From Synergistaceae bacterium (lineage in GTDB: Bacteria; Synergistota; Synergistia; Synergistales; Aminobacteriaceae): 49,195 nucleotides of DNA. Positions 1-9,814 of this stretch are shown piece after piece. Position numbers and translations under genes: made by a program. Location: NCBI GenBank assembly GCA_017443945.1, contig JAFSXS010000012.1:1-49195 (forward strand), written 5' to 3'. Below the pieces are notes generated by a model, which saw only the letters and a program-made list of their open reading frames with translations, ran no database searches and was not told the origin of the DNA. Positions within the stretch are counted from its first letter, which is position 1, and each line of letters begins with the position of its first letter.

Positions 1-516
1 GATGCAGGCTGTTACGACGGTACAACGGCCAAGCAGTTTTTGCAGTGGGGCGGCGGTAAAGTCAAAAAAATTTATTCCTTCGAGTTCGACCCGGTCAACG
101 CGGCCAAGTGTGAAGAGAATCTAAAAGATTTGCTCGATAAAGTTACACTCATAAAAAAAGGTACTTGGGACAAAGACGAAACTCTTTATGTAGATACTTT
201 AGGCACCTCTGGAAGTTCAGCACTCCGCAAAGGAAATGAAAAAGTTTATCTCACTACAATAGATTCTGTAGTAAATGATGAGCGCGTTACATTCATAAAA
301 ATGGACGTTGAGGGCGCAGAGTTGAAATCCTTAATCGGCGCAAAGAATACTATAATCAAGAATAAGCCCAGACTCGCAATTTGTGTGTATCATAAGCCTG
401 AAGATATTTACGAGATTCCAGAATATATTTTATCGCTTGTGCCGGAATATAGATTTTATCTGCGTCATTATTCTTCTATTCGTTGGGAGACGGTTTTATA
501 TGCCTCCTGCGATTAA
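1..516 (+). CDS. FkbM-family methyltransferase, 5' end cut by the window
   Basis: This is the C-terminal part of an S-adenosylmethionine-dependent methyltransferase of the FkbM type, a family that usually methylates sugars or other groups on surface glycans and secondary metabolites. The frame is open from base 1. The first residues read DAGCYDG, matching the family's SAM-binding D-x-G-x-x-D-G motif, so the gene starts outside the window; an internal TTG at 40 is not a real start. Further on, FIKMDVEGAE is the second conserved FkbM motif, and the tail is typical (PRLAICVYHKPED). The stop is at 514-516. The next gene has its own promoter and ribosome-binding site, so this is probably the end of a transcription unit. 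The family call is firm; the substrate cannot be read. Confidence 0.85.
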   Translation, partial: DAGCYDGTTAKQFLQWGGGKVKKIYSFEFDPVNAAKCEENLKDLLDKVTLIKKGTWDKDETLYVDTLGTSGSSALRKGNEKVYLTTIDSVVNDERVTFIKMDVEGAELKSLIGAKNTIIKNKPRLAICVYHKPEDIYEIPEYILSLVPEYRFYLRHYSSIRWETVLYASCD

Positions 517-612
517 GTGCTAATTGTAAAAATTTTTATGCGCTATAAATGTCGGTAAACTTTATTTGCACGTCAAAAAATTATCGCTGACTCTCATAAT
601 CTTGTCTAATCT

Positions 613-641
613 TTGCAACGAATGAATTTATATGATATTCT
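613..641 (+). promoter_or_regulatory. Candidate sigma-70 promoter of the decarboxylase operon
   Basis: TTGCAA and TATTCT are separated by 17 bases, about 50 bases ahead of the mmdA-like gene in an AT-rich gap. This is a sequence match only. Confidence 0.4.
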
Positions 642-691
642 AGCCAGTAAATTGAATCAACAAAAAATTTCATACTTATAAAAGGAGGAGC

Positions 692-2260
692 TTGTCGGAT
701 ATGGGATTTCGTTCTATAGAAGAACTTTGCGGAGAACTTAGCGAAAAACGAAATGCTGCACTCTCAGGAGGCGGAGCAGATGCCGTATCAAAGCAGAAAG
801 ACAAAGGCAAAGGAACAGCCCGCGAACGTATTGCACAATTACTAGACCCGGGTTCATTCGTTGAGATCGACGAATTTGTGACTCACCGCTGCAATAATTT
901 CGGACTCAACGAGAAAAAACCTTTAGGCGACGGCGTTGTAACAGGCTGGGGAACTATTGAAGGCCGCAAAGTTTTCATTTATTCGCAAGATTTTACAGTT
1001 TTTGGAGGCTCGCTCGGAGAAAAGCACGCAGACAAAATTTGCAAAGTTATGGATATGGCCATGCAAATGGGTTGTCCAATAATCGGCATTAATGACTCAG
1101 GCGGCGCAAGGATTCAGGAAGCTGTTGACTCACTTAACGGCTACGGAAAAATTTTCAAGCGCAACACACTAGCAAGCGGCGTTATTCCGCAATTTTCTAT
1201 CATAATGGGGCCCACTGCCGGAGGAGCTGTCTACAGTCCCGCACTAACAGATTTTATTTTCATGGTCGATAAAGAAAGTATCATGCACATAACCGGCCCT
1301 GAAGTAATCAAAGCTGTAACCGGCGAATCAGTAACAAGTGAGGAACTCGGCGGCGCAGTAACTCATAACACAATCAGCGGCAACGCACATTTTTGCGCAA
1401 AAGATGAGGCCGAATGCTTTGCACAAGTCCGCAAAATTTTATCTTACTTACCGTTAAACAATCTCGATGACGCACCATTTAAGCCCAGCAATGACAGTGT
1501 AGAACGCGCTGACATGACATTAAGAGAAATCGTCCCGGTTAATCCTAATAAAGGCTATGACGTTCACGAAGTTTTATGCAGAGTCCTTGACGACGGAGAA
1601 TTTACGGAAGTTCAAGCAGGTTTCGCGAAAAATATCGTAACAGGTTACGGGAGAATCGGCGGACGTTCTGTCGGAATTATCGCAAATAACGCTGATGTAA
1701 TGGCCGGCTGTCTTGACATTAACGCGTCTGACAAGGCATCAAGATTCATCAGACATTGCGACTCGTTTAATATTCCGATTGTTACATTTGTTGATGTTCC
1801 CGGATATTTGCCCGGCGTTGAACAGGAAAACGGCGGAATCATTCGTAAGGGCGCGAAAATGTTATATGCCTACAGTGAAGCAACTGTGCCGCTTGTTACA
1901 GTTATTATGCGCAAGGCTTACGGCGGAGCATATCTCGCAATGAGCAGCAAATCACTTGGAGCCGATGTTGTTCTTGCGTGGCCTCAGGCAGAAATAGCAG
2001 TAATGGGCGCAGAAGGTGCAGCAAGTATCGTGTTCAAGAATGAAATTAACAACGCTGACGACCCAAGCGCAAAGAGACTCGAAAAAATCGACGAATACAG
2101 AGAAGCATTTGCTAACCCTTATAGAGCAGCTGAACGAGGCTACGTCGATAAAGTTATTTTGCCGGAAGAAACAAGAAAAGCAGTTTGGCAGGCAATCGAG
2201 GCAGTACAAAGCAAACGTGAGACTATGCCCAGCAAGAAACACGGCGTAATCCCTCATTAA
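692..2260 (+). CDS. mmdA: Carboxyltransferase (alpha) subunit of a biotin-dependent decarboxylase, methylmalonyl-CoA decarboxylase type
   Basis: This 522-residue acyl-CoA carboxyltransferase moves the carboxyl group of a CoA thioester such as methylmalonyl-CoA to biotin. It contains both halves of the crotonase-like carboxyltransferase fold: GGARIQE near residue 140, GPTAGGAVYSP near 175, and YGGAYLAMSS near 412. Its length fits MmdA/PccB proteins. It is followed by an OadG-like membrane subunit and a biotin carrier, which favours a membrane decarboxylase over a soluble carboxylase. The start is uncertain: TTG at 692 lies only 3 bases after the GGAGG, while ATG at 701 lies 12 bases after it. 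Glutaconyl-CoA or other acyl-CoA specificity cannot be excluded. Confidence 0.88.
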   Translation: MSDMGFRSIEELCGELSEKRNAALSGGGADAVSKQKDKGKGTARERIAQLLDPGSFVEIDEFVTHRCNNFGLNEKKPLGDGVVTGWGTIEGRKVFIYSQDFTVFGGSLGEKHADKICKVMDMAMQMGCPIIGINDSGGARIQEAVDSLNGYGKIFKRNTLASGVIPQFSIIMGPTAGGAVYSPALTDFIFMVDKESIMHITGPEVIKAVTGESVTSEELGGAVTHNTISGNAHFCAKDEAECFAQVRKILSYLPLNNLDDAPFKPSNDSVERADMTLREIVPVNPNKGYDVHEVLCRVLDDGEFTEVQAGFAKNIVTGYGRIGGRSVGIIANNADVMAGCLDINASDKASRFIRHCDSFNIPIVTFVDVPGYLPGVEQENGGIIRKGAKMLYAYSEATVPLVTVIMRKAYGGAYLAMSSKSLGADVVLAWPQAEIAVMGAEGAASIVFKNEINNADDPSAKRLEKIDEYREAFANPYRAAERGYVDKVILPEETRKAVWQAIEAVQSKRETMPSKKHGVIPH

Positions 2261-2290
2261 TAAATATATACAGATAGGAGGAAAATTTTT

Positions 2291-2689
2291 ATGCACTTTG
2301 AAGGACTTTCCGGAGCTATTAATGTCAGCATAGTAGCATTCTCTATCGTGTTCGGAGTTTTGCTCGCATTGACCGCAGTAATTTTCGGAATGAAACTCTT
2401 TGCAGGCGGTAAAGACGAAAAAAAAAATGATGTAGCACCGGCAGCAAATAAGCCCGCTCCCGCAAAAACTGTTCCCGCGAAACCGGCCATGAATGCAGAT
2501 AAAGCAAAAATCGTCGCAGCAATATCAGCAGCCATTATCGAGTTCACGGGAAATGCAGATTTCAAAATTTTATCTGTACAAGCAGACAACGGAGCATATT
2601 TACCAGCCGGAGACTATTGGACAAGTTTATGGAAGACTGCCGGAACTTTCGCGCTTAATTCCAACAGGTTAAACCGCAGATGGCGTTAA
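2291..2689 (+). CDS. mmdD: OadG-family small membrane subunit (gamma/delta) of a sodium-pumping decarboxylase
   Basis: This 132-residue protein has one N-terminal membrane helix (about residues 8-33, rich in Val, Ile and Ala), a Lys/Ala/Pro-rich linker, and a short cytoplasmic domain. It ends in SNRLNRRWR, resembling the basic tail of OadG/MmdD proteins. In characterised pumps this subunit holds the carboxyltransferase and biotin carrier to the membrane beta subunit. It starts at ATG with AGGAGG just upstream, 30 bases after mmdA, and sits between mmdA and the biotin carrier in the usual order. The beta subunit that would complete the pump is not in this window. Confidence 0.8.
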   Translation: MHFEGLSGAINVSIVAFSIVFGVLLALTAVIFGMKLFAGGKDEKKNDVAPAANKPAPAKTVPAKPAMNADKAKIVAAISAAIIEFTGNADFKILSVQADNGAYLPAGDYWTSLWKTAGTFALNSNRLNRRWR

Positions 2690-2722
2690 ATTTTTTACGA
2701 TTACGAAAGGAGAAAATAAATC

Positions 2723-3121
2723 GTGAGCAATAAATATAGAGTTATAGTTGATGGAACAGCTTACACAGTCGAAGTAGAAGCACTCGGAGCAGGAGCAGCA
2801 ATCCCCGCACCCGCAGCAGCACCAGCCCCGGCACCAGTTGCAGCACCCGCACCAACTCCCGCAGCAGCACCTGAAGCACCCGCAGCACCCGCACCCGTCG
2901 CAGAAGGCGCAATGACAGTAACAGCTCCCATGCCCGGAAAAATTTTAAACGTTAAAGTCAATGTCGGCGACTCAGTCAACAGCGGAGATCTTGTATTACT
3001 GCTTGAAGCTATGAAGATGGAAAATGAAGTCTTCGCAACCGCATCAGGCAAAATCACAGAGATTCGCGTCAAATCAGGCGACAGCGTCAACACAGGCGAT
3101 GTATTAATGGTAATCGCATAA
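2723..3121 (+). CDS. mmdC: Biotin carboxyl carrier protein (biotin/lipoyl attachment domain)
   Basis: This 132-residue biotin acceptor carries CO2 between the carboxyltransferase and the decarboxylating subunit. Residues 1-20 form a short N-terminal strand region, about 21-65 are an Ala/Pro-rich flexible linker, and the rest is a biotinyl domain with EAMKMENEV, whose Lys is biotinylated. It starts at GTG with AAGGAG nine to ten bases upstream. It is the third gene of the mmdA operon and a good hairpin terminator follows, so the operon ends without mmdB. A lipoyl role is unlikely given the AMKM motif. Confidence 0.92.
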   Translation: MSNKYRVIVDGTAYTVEVEALGAGAAIPAPAAAPAPAPVAAPAPTPAAAPEAPAAPAPVAEGAMTVTAPMPGKILNVKVNVGDSVNSGDLVLLLEAMKMENEVFATASGKITEIRVKSGDSVNTGDVLMVIA

Positions 3122-3141
3122 AATAAAACTTTGGAAACAAG

Positions 3142-3178
3142 TCCCTTCTGTAAATTCATGCAGGAGGGAAATTTTTTT
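3142..3178 (+). terminator. Rho-independent terminator after the biotin carrier gene
   Basis: TCCCTTCTG pairs with CAGGAGGGA (9 bp, one G-U) around a 10-base loop, followed by seven Ts. It closes the mmdA-D-C unit. Confidence 0.8.
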
Positions 3179-3199
3179 ATTTATTCAGGAGGCTATATC

Positions 3200-4051
3200 A
3201 TGACAAAAAAATTTATTCTCGCAGCAATATTTATATTATTAATTGCGTCTGTGTCGTGTGCAGACAATATCAGCTATCAGCATGTAAGAAATGCAACCGC
3301 AAAAATTTATTATGCAGACTCTGTGTTTCTTGTTGATCCATTTCTCGCGGAAAAAGGAGCTTATCCCGGTTTTGATGGTACTCCTAACTCAGATAAAAGA
3401 ATCCCGTTAATTGACTTGGCCGAACCTGCAGAAAATGTAATTAAAGGAGTCGACGCGGTAATTTTGACTCACACTCATTTAGATCACTGGGATGACTACG
3501 CGCAAAAAATTCTTCCGAAAGATATTCCGTTTTTTGTTCAGAATGCCGGAGACGCTAGAACAATTCGCGAGCAGGGTTTTACTAATGTAATGGTAGTAGG
3601 AAAAAATACCCCCTTCAAAAATGTTAAAATCTCACGCACAGGAGGTCAGCACGGCCCCGATGAAATGTATGCAGTTCCTCAAATAGCAGAATTTGCCGGT
3701 GATGCTATGGGATTTGTATTGCAGGCTGAAAATTTCCCAACACTTTACGTCGCAGGCGATACAACGTGGCACCCTTATGTTGATGTAGCACTCGGACAAT
3801 ATAAGCCCGAAATTATTATTATGAATACCGGTTATGCAATGATAAACGGTTTCTCAGGAAGTCTCATAATGGGAACAGATGACATTTTACGCATGTATAA
3901 CTCAATGCCCGCAGCAAAAATTATAGCTGTTCACATGGACGCAGTAAATCATACGACTATAAGCAGCAGTCAAGCAAGAAAATTTGTCAATGATAACGGA
4001 CTCTCAGACAGAGTTTATATCCCTCATGAAGGCGAAATATTAAAATTTTAG
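3200..4051 (+). CDS. Secreted metallo-beta-lactamase-fold hydrolase, UlaG-like
   Basis: This 283-residue metal-dependent hydrolase belongs to the metallo-beta-lactamase fold. The motif HTHLDH at residues 91-96 is the fold's HxHxDH zinc site, and a later AGDTTW and conserved His residues complete it. The N-terminus is a signal sequence: KK, a hydrophobic run, then SVSCADN. The Cys could suggest a lipoprotein, but the residues before it do not match a strict lipobox, so cleavage after SCA is as likely. The ATG at 3200 has CAGGAGG 7-13 bases upstream; a longer frame from 3131 runs through the terminator and is rejected. Relatives act on lactones and phosphoesters, but this substrate is unknown. 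Confidence 0.8.
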   Translation: MTKKFILAAIFILLIASVSCADNISYQHVRNATAKIYYADSVFLVDPFLAEKGAYPGFDGTPNSDKRIPLIDLAEPAENVIKGVDAVILTHTHLDHWDDYAQKILPKDIPFFVQNAGDARTIREQGFTNVMVVGKNTPFKNVKISRTGGQHGPDEMYAVPQIAEFAGDAMGFVLQAENFPTLYVAGDTTWHPYVDVALGQYKPEIIIMNTGYAMINGFSGSLIMGTDDILRMYNSMPAAKIIAVHMDAVNHTTISSSQARKFVNDNGLSDRVYIPHEGEILKF

Positions 4052-4063
4052 TGAGCTTATACA

Positions 4064-4846
4064 GTGAGAAATAAAAAACTTGCACTAGACCCGGAAATTT
4101 TCCCGGAAACTATTCAATATTTAGAGAGCATTAAAGATGTCGATTATGATTTATTGCCGTATGAGATTGCGTCTCGCCTTATGAACTGCGACAAAACAAG
4201 CGCAATGACTCCGGAATTATTTAATTTCATAGTTGAACTTTATGAGGAAGCTATAAAATTAGGTAATGACTACGCAATGAACGATCTCGGAGCTTTATAC
4301 TACGACGGCAGAGGGTGTAATCAGGATTTCGCAAAAGCAGTGCATTATTTCAAAATGGCCGCCTCGCACGGGAATAGCAAGGCACGTGAGAATTTAGGTT
4401 ACTGCTATTATTACGGCAGAAGCGTCCCCGTTGATTACGAGAAGGCATTTAAATATTTTGCGTACGGAGCTTTTGAGGGCGAAATTATTTCACTCTACAA
4501 AATCGGCGACATGTACAAAAACGGCTATTACGTCGAGAAAGATTTATACGAGGCATTTATCATTTATTCCCGCTGTCTTGAGATGATAGAGCAGACTTCA
4601 CAATATTACAGTGCAGGCCAAGTATATTTAAGACTCGGAAATGCTTATCTTCACGGCGAAGGGACAAATCAAGATCTCAAGGAAGCATTAAAACATTTTC
4701 AGCGCGCAGAAATTTTCTTATATAATCTCGTAGAAAACGGGGACTTAATGTACAAAAAAAGTCTTCAGGCAGCTATTGACGGTCAAGCACAGGCAAGAGC
4801 AGAAATTATAAAGCAATTACCCGCCAGAAATTGGCCGAATGAATAA
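4064..4846 (+). CDS. Sel1-like repeat protein
   Basis: This 260-residue helical solenoid protein contains at least three Sel1-type repeats (about residues 72-200), with the pattern A-x-x-x-L-G-x-x-Y-x-x-G followed by D-x-x-K-A-x-x-Y-F. Sel1 repeats mediate protein-protein contacts, and no catalytic domain is visible. No signal peptide or membrane helix is seen, so it is probably cytoplasmic. The start is a GTG 12 bases after the previous stop without a clear ribosome-binding site, which suggests translational coupling. Its partner is not known. Confidence 0.75.
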   Translation: MRNKKLALDPEIFPETIQYLESIKDVDYDLLPYEIASRLMNCDKTSAMTPELFNFIVELYEEAIKLGNDYAMNDLGALYYDGRGCNQDFAKAVHYFKMAASHGNSKARENLGYCYYYGRSVPVDYEKAFKYFAYGAFEGEIISLYKIGDMYKNGYYVEKDLYEAFIIYSRCLEMIEQTSQYYSAGQVYLRLGNAYLHGEGTNQDLKEALKHFQRAEIFLYNLVENGDLMYKKSLQAAIDGQAQARAEIIKQLPARNWPNE

Positions 4847-4872
4847 AATTTTTTAAGGAGTGTTAATTTATT

Positions 4873-6024
4873 ATGGAACTCGCAAAGAAATTCAGCAAAA
4901 CAAAACCGTCCGGCATGGTCAGAGTCTTTCGTGCAATTGAAGAAATGCAGGGAGTCTTGAATCTCAGCATAGGAGAACCCGATTTTGTAACAGAACCCGA
5001 CATCGTTGACGCAGGTGCAAGAGGCGCGAAAGAAGGTTTTACGCATTATCCTCCGTTGCAGGGCTTTCTTGACGTGAGAGAAGCGGCCTGTAATTATTGG
5101 GAACGTCATCACGGTTTTAAAGCTAATCCCGATGAAGTTCTAATCACTGTCGGAGGCTTACATATTCCGTGGCTGGCATTCGAGGCGTTATTAAATCCCG
5201 GCGATGAAGTAATGTTAATCGAACCTTATTTTACGCCCTATGAAGCACAAATCAGATACAGCGGAGGAGTACCCGTCGGCGTTAAGACTCGTGAGGAAAA
5301 TAATTTTGCCCCGACAATCGACGAACTAAAAGCAGCCTGCACCGATAAAACGCGCGCAATAATATTAAATTATCCCGGCAACCCTTCAGGAAGAGTCGCG
5401 AGTCTCAAGCAGCTGGAAGACATTGCAGAATTTGTTATCGAGAAAAATTTATTTGTCCTCAGCGATGAAATTTACGAGTCAATGGTATTCAAGGGCGAGC
5501 ATATTTGTTTTGCTAATTTACCCGGCATGAAGGAACGCACTTTATTAGCGTCGGGTGTATCAAAATCTCACTGCATGACAGGCTGGCGAATCGGTTATTT
5601 GTTTGCGCCAAAGAACGTAATTAATACAATGTGCGTGTTATCTTCTTTCCAAACATACGGGGTCAACACTTTATCGCAGAAAGCAGCAGCCTACGCAATG
5701 AACACTCAGGACGAGAAAGTCAAAGCCCGCGCAAAAATTTTCGGTGAACGCATGAAATACGTTGTTGATAGATTAAACGCTATGAAGGGCGTAAAGTGTG
5801 CACAGCCTGAAGGGGCATTCTATTTATTTCCAAACATTAGCGGTACAGGTTTAGACAGTGAAGCATTTACTTGGAAGCTGCTGCAGGATGCTAACGTTGC
5901 TGTATTGCCCGGAAGTGCATTCGGTGAATCGGGTGAAGGTTATATCAGAATCGCCTGCACTCAATCAATGGAAACTCTTATTCAGGCAATGGACAAAATG
6001 GAAAATTTATTAAGGAGGCTATAA
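4873..6024 (+). CDS. PLP-dependent aminotransferase, class I/II (aspartate aminotransferase-like)
   Basis: This 383-residue fold-type I aminotransferase has the expected landmarks: NYPGNPSG (Asn170), SDEIY (Asp198 and Tyr201), the pyridoxal-phosphate Lys231 in SGVSKSHCMTGWRIGY, and a C-terminal Arg for the substrate carboxylate (YIRIACT). The N-terminal GEPDF motif is typical of AspC-like enzymes. ATG start with TTAAGGAG upstream. Neighbours give no pathway, so donor and acceptor (aspartate, alanine, aromatic or N-acetyl-diaminopimelate type) remain open. Confidence 0.88.
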   Translation: MELAKKFSKTKPSGMVRVFRAIEEMQGVLNLSIGEPDFVTEPDIVDAGARGAKEGFTHYPPLQGFLDVREAACNYWERHHGFKANPDEVLITVGGLHIPWLAFEALLNPGDEVMLIEPYFTPYEAQIRYSGGVPVGVKTREENNFAPTIDELKAACTDKTRAIILNYPGNPSGRVASLKQLEDIAEFVIEKNLFVLSDEIYESMVFKGEHICFANLPGMKERTLLASGVSKSHCMTGWRIGYLFAPKNVINTMCVLSSFQTYGVNTLSQKAAAYAMNTQDEKVKARAKIFGERMKYVVDRLNAMKGVKCAQPEGAFYLFPNISGTGLDSEAFTWKLLQDANVAVLPGSAFGESGEGYIRIACTQSMETLIQAMDKMENLLRRL

Positions 6025-6027
6025 TTT

Positions 6028-7257
6028 ATGAGCAGTAAAAAATTTTTGTTATGTATGCTCGTCTTAATGCTGGCAGTTTTTGCGCTGTCAGGGTGCGGAG
6101 GTTCTCCAGGGACTCCAAGCACAAGTTCAGATTCAGGAACAAACACGGGTGAAGACACTCAATCAGGCGAAATTATAACAGTTACAGACAGCGACACTCA
6201 CGCAATATCTCTCACTGGGTCAAGCTCAACAGGTACATATTCAAACATTACGATTTATAAGAGCGGTGCAGCAAGTTCCAGCAGTGAAAACGCAGATTTT
6301 TACGGAACAAATGCGGCTGTATTGTCTTCAAACGGTGCGACTCTGACTCTTACTGATTCTTATGTATCAACTGACGCAAGATATGCAAATGCTGTGTTTG
6401 CTTACGGCGGTACGGTCAACGTCTCTAACACGACGATAAAGACTTATAGCAGCAACTCAGGCGGAATCATGACAACCGGCGGAGGAACTATGAACGCTAC
6501 AGACTTGACTATCACGACATCGGGAAATTCAGCAGCTGCAATCAGATCCGACAAAGGAGGCGGCACTGTTACTGTTGACGGAGGAACTTACACGACAAGC
6601 GGCACAGGTTCGCCAGTAATTTATTGCACGGCAGATATTACAGTCAGCGGGGCAGATTTAGAGTCTCAGGCTTCAGAAGGCGTTGTAATTGAGGGCGGTA
6701 ATTCCGTAACTCTTGATCAATGCAATTTAACAGCTAATCACACGAAATTAAACGGTCAAGACACGAGCTATCACGGAGTAATGATTTATCAGTCAGGTTC
6801 AGGCGACGCGAGCGACGGTACAGGCACATTCACAATGAAAAATTGCAGCTTTACAAATCAAAATGGTGCTGTATTCTTCACGACTCACACGACAGCAATA
6901 ATAAATCTTGAGGATTCAACAATTACTAATAATGACAGTGATAATATTTTCCTGAACTCTTCCGAAGCAGCATGGGGCGACGGTGCAGCAGTTACACTCA
7001 ACGCAACGAATCAAGCCATAACAGGAGATATTACAATTGACTCTACATCGTCATTAAATATGAATCTCACAAGCTCGTCAACTTTTAACGGCGCAATTAA
7101 TAAGAGTTTAACGACTTCAGGCGGCACTGTTGCTGTAAATATTGCTTCCGGCTGTACTTGGACTCTAACGGGAAATTCTTATGTGAGCTCATTGACAAAT
7201 AACGGCACAATAAATAAAGGCTCTTATACCCTTTACGTGAACGGAATCGCGCAATAA
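6028..7257 (+). CDS. Ser/Thr-rich surface lipoprotein with a predicted right-handed beta-helix
   Basis: This 409-residue predicted lipoprotein has the N-terminus MSSKKF, a hydrophobic core, and LSGC, a good lipobox with the lipidated Cys at 23. A Ser/Thr/Gly spacer follows. The rest is a repetitive series of short strands rich in Thr, Ser, Asn and Gly (for example GTVNVSNTTI, GTVTVDGGTY, GTFTMKNCSF), typical of parallel beta-helix adhesin-like proteins. It starts 3 bases after the aminotransferase stop with AAGGAGG inside that gene's end, so the two are co-transcribed. No enzymatic signature is seen; adhesion or glycan binding is inference. Confidence 0.75.
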   Translation: MSSKKFLLCMLVLMLAVFALSGCGGSPGTPSTSSDSGTNTGEDTQSGEIITVTDSDTHAISLTGSSSTGTYSNITIYKSGAASSSSENADFYGTNAAVLSSNGATLTLTDSYVSTDARYANAVFAYGGTVNVSNTTIKTYSSNSGGIMTTGGGTMNATDLTITTSGNSAAAIRSDKGGGTVTVDGGTYTTSGTGSPVIYCTADITVSGADLESQASEGVVIEGGNSVTLDQCNLTANHTKLNGQDTSYHGVMIYQSGSGDASDGTGTFTMKNCSFTNQNGAVFFTTHTTAIINLEDSTITNNDSDNIFLNSSEAAWGDGAAVTLNATNQAITGDITIDSTSSLNMNLTSSSTFNGAINKSLTTSGGTVAVNIASGCTWTLTGNSYVSSLTNNGTINKGSYTLYVNGIAQ

Positions 7258-7306
7258 AATATAATTTACCCATGAACTTATATTTTTGCAGGAGGTAAAT
7301 ATTTTA

Positions 7307-8614
7307 ATGACGAGCTTCAATTACGAAAACGCTTTAAAATTTGTACGCGCTCACGAGGTCGAAAGCATGAAAGTTATCACCCTCAATGCCGCCGAGAGAC
7401 TCAAATCACGTAAGGGCGAGGGCAATGACTTCTTAGGCTGGATAGATCTTCCCGTCAATTACGACAAAGACGAATTTGCACGCATTAAGGCAGCCGCGAA
7501 AAAAATTCAGAGCGATTCAGATGTTTTGCTTGTTGCTGGTATCGGAGGTTCATATTTAGGCGCAAGGGCAGCTATTGAATTTCTGCGTCACGGATTCTAT
7601 AACGAGATGACAAAGGAAGCCCGCAAGACTCCAAGAATTTATTACATCGGCAACAGCATGAACGGGACTTATATTCAGGACGTTATTGACTTGCTCGAAG
7701 GTCAGGACTTCTCAATTAACGTAATCTCTAAATCAGGCACTACAACAGAAACGGCCATAGCTTTTAGAGTCTTCCGCGAATTATTAATCAAGAAATACGG
7801 CCAAGAAGGCGCAGCAAAACGAATCTACGCAACAACCGACAAGGCTAGAGGCGCATTAAAGACTCTTGCTGATAATGAAGGCTACGAAACTTTTGTAATT
7901 CCTGATGATGTAGGCGGGAGATTTTCTGTTCTTACTGCTGTTGGATTATTGCCTATTGCTGTGAGCGGTGCAGACATTGACGCACTTATGGCAGGAGCGG
8001 CGGCAGGACGTGAGATCGCGTTAAATAATGCGTTCGAGAATAACCCTGCGTTACAGTATGCGGCGTTAAGAAATATCATGCGCAACAAAGGCAAAACTGT
8101 TGAAATTCTCGCAAACTATGAGCCTTCAATGCATTATATTTCAGAATGGTGGAAGCAGCTTTACGGCGAGAGTGAAGGCAAAGACCAGCGCGGAATCATG
8201 CCGGCCAGTGTTGATTTAACGACGGATCTTCACTCAATGGGACAATTTATACAGGACGGCTCTAGAATCATGTTCGAGACTGTATTAAATATCGAGAATG
8301 CCCGCAAAGATTTCGAGCTCAAGTCAGAAGAAAATAACCTCGACGGCTTGAATTATCTCGCAGGCAAAAAAATGAGCTACGTCAATCAATGCGCGATGAA
8401 AGGCACTATTGCAGCACACGTCGACGGAGGAGTCGCAAATTTATTTATCAGCATTCCCGAACAGGACGAGAAATCGCTCGGAGAATTATTCTATTTCTTT
8501 GAGTATGCTTGCGGAGTGTCAGGTTATATCGGCGGCATTAACCCGTTTGACCAGCCCGGAGTCGAGTTCTACAAGAGTAACATGTTTAAATTGTTAGGCA
8601 AGCCCGGCAAGTAA
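7307..8614 (+). CDS. pgi: Glucose-6-phosphate isomerase
   Basis: This 435-residue enzyme interconverts glucose 6-phosphate and fructose 6-phosphate in glycolysis. The SIS-type fold is marked by [11 protein letters not shown], the phosphate-binding [23 protein letters not shown], and [13 protein letters not shown]. The length fits bacterial short-form Pgi. The ATG at 7307 follows GCAGGAGG by about 11 bases; an in-frame TTG at 7286 lies upstream of the ribosome-binding site and is rejected. A terminator shared with the convergent acyltransferase follows. Confidence 0.96.
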   Translation: MTSFNYENALKFVRAHEVESMKVITLNAAERLKSRKGEGNDFLGWIDLPVNYDKDEFARIKAAAKKIQSDSDVLLVAGIGGSYLGARAAIEFLRHGFYNEMTKEARKTPRIYYIGNSMNGTYIQDVIDLLEGQDFSINVISKSGTTTETAIAFRVFRELLIKKYGQEGAAKRIYATTDKARGALKTLADNEGYETFVIPDDVGGRFSVLTAVGLLPIAVSGADIDALMAGAAAGREIALNNAFENNPALQYAALRNIMRNKGKTVEILANYEPSMHYISEWWKQLYGESEGKDQRGIMPASVDLTTDLHSMGQFIQDGSRIMFETVLNIENARKDFELKSEENNLDGLNYLAGKKMSYVNQCAMKGTIAAHVDGGVANLFISIPEQDEKSLGELFYFFEYACGVSGYIGGINPFDQPGVEFYKSNMFKLLGKPGK

Positions 8615-8625
8615 AAAAATTTATT

Positions 8626-8652
8626 TCCCCCTGTACAGCTTCTACGGGGGGA
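8626..8652. terminator. Bidirectional terminator between pgi and the acyltransferase
   Basis: TCCCCCTGTA pairs with TACGGGGGGA (10 bp, one G-U) around a 7-base loop. T-rich sequence follows on the plus strand and A-rich sequence precedes it, so it can serve both convergent genes. Confidence 0.8.
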
Positions 8653-8661
8653 TTTATTATT

Positions 8662-9771
<1,110 letters not shown>

Positions 9772-9814
9772 GAAAAAAGTCAAGCTCCTTTTTACGTAAA
9801 TTTTTAGCATGAAA

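Noticed and set aside
2761-3159. 132-codon open frame on the minus strand over the biotin carrier gene
   Set aside because: It is the antisense of the Ala/Pro-rich linker and biotinyl domain; the plus strand has clear family motifs and a ribosome-binding site.
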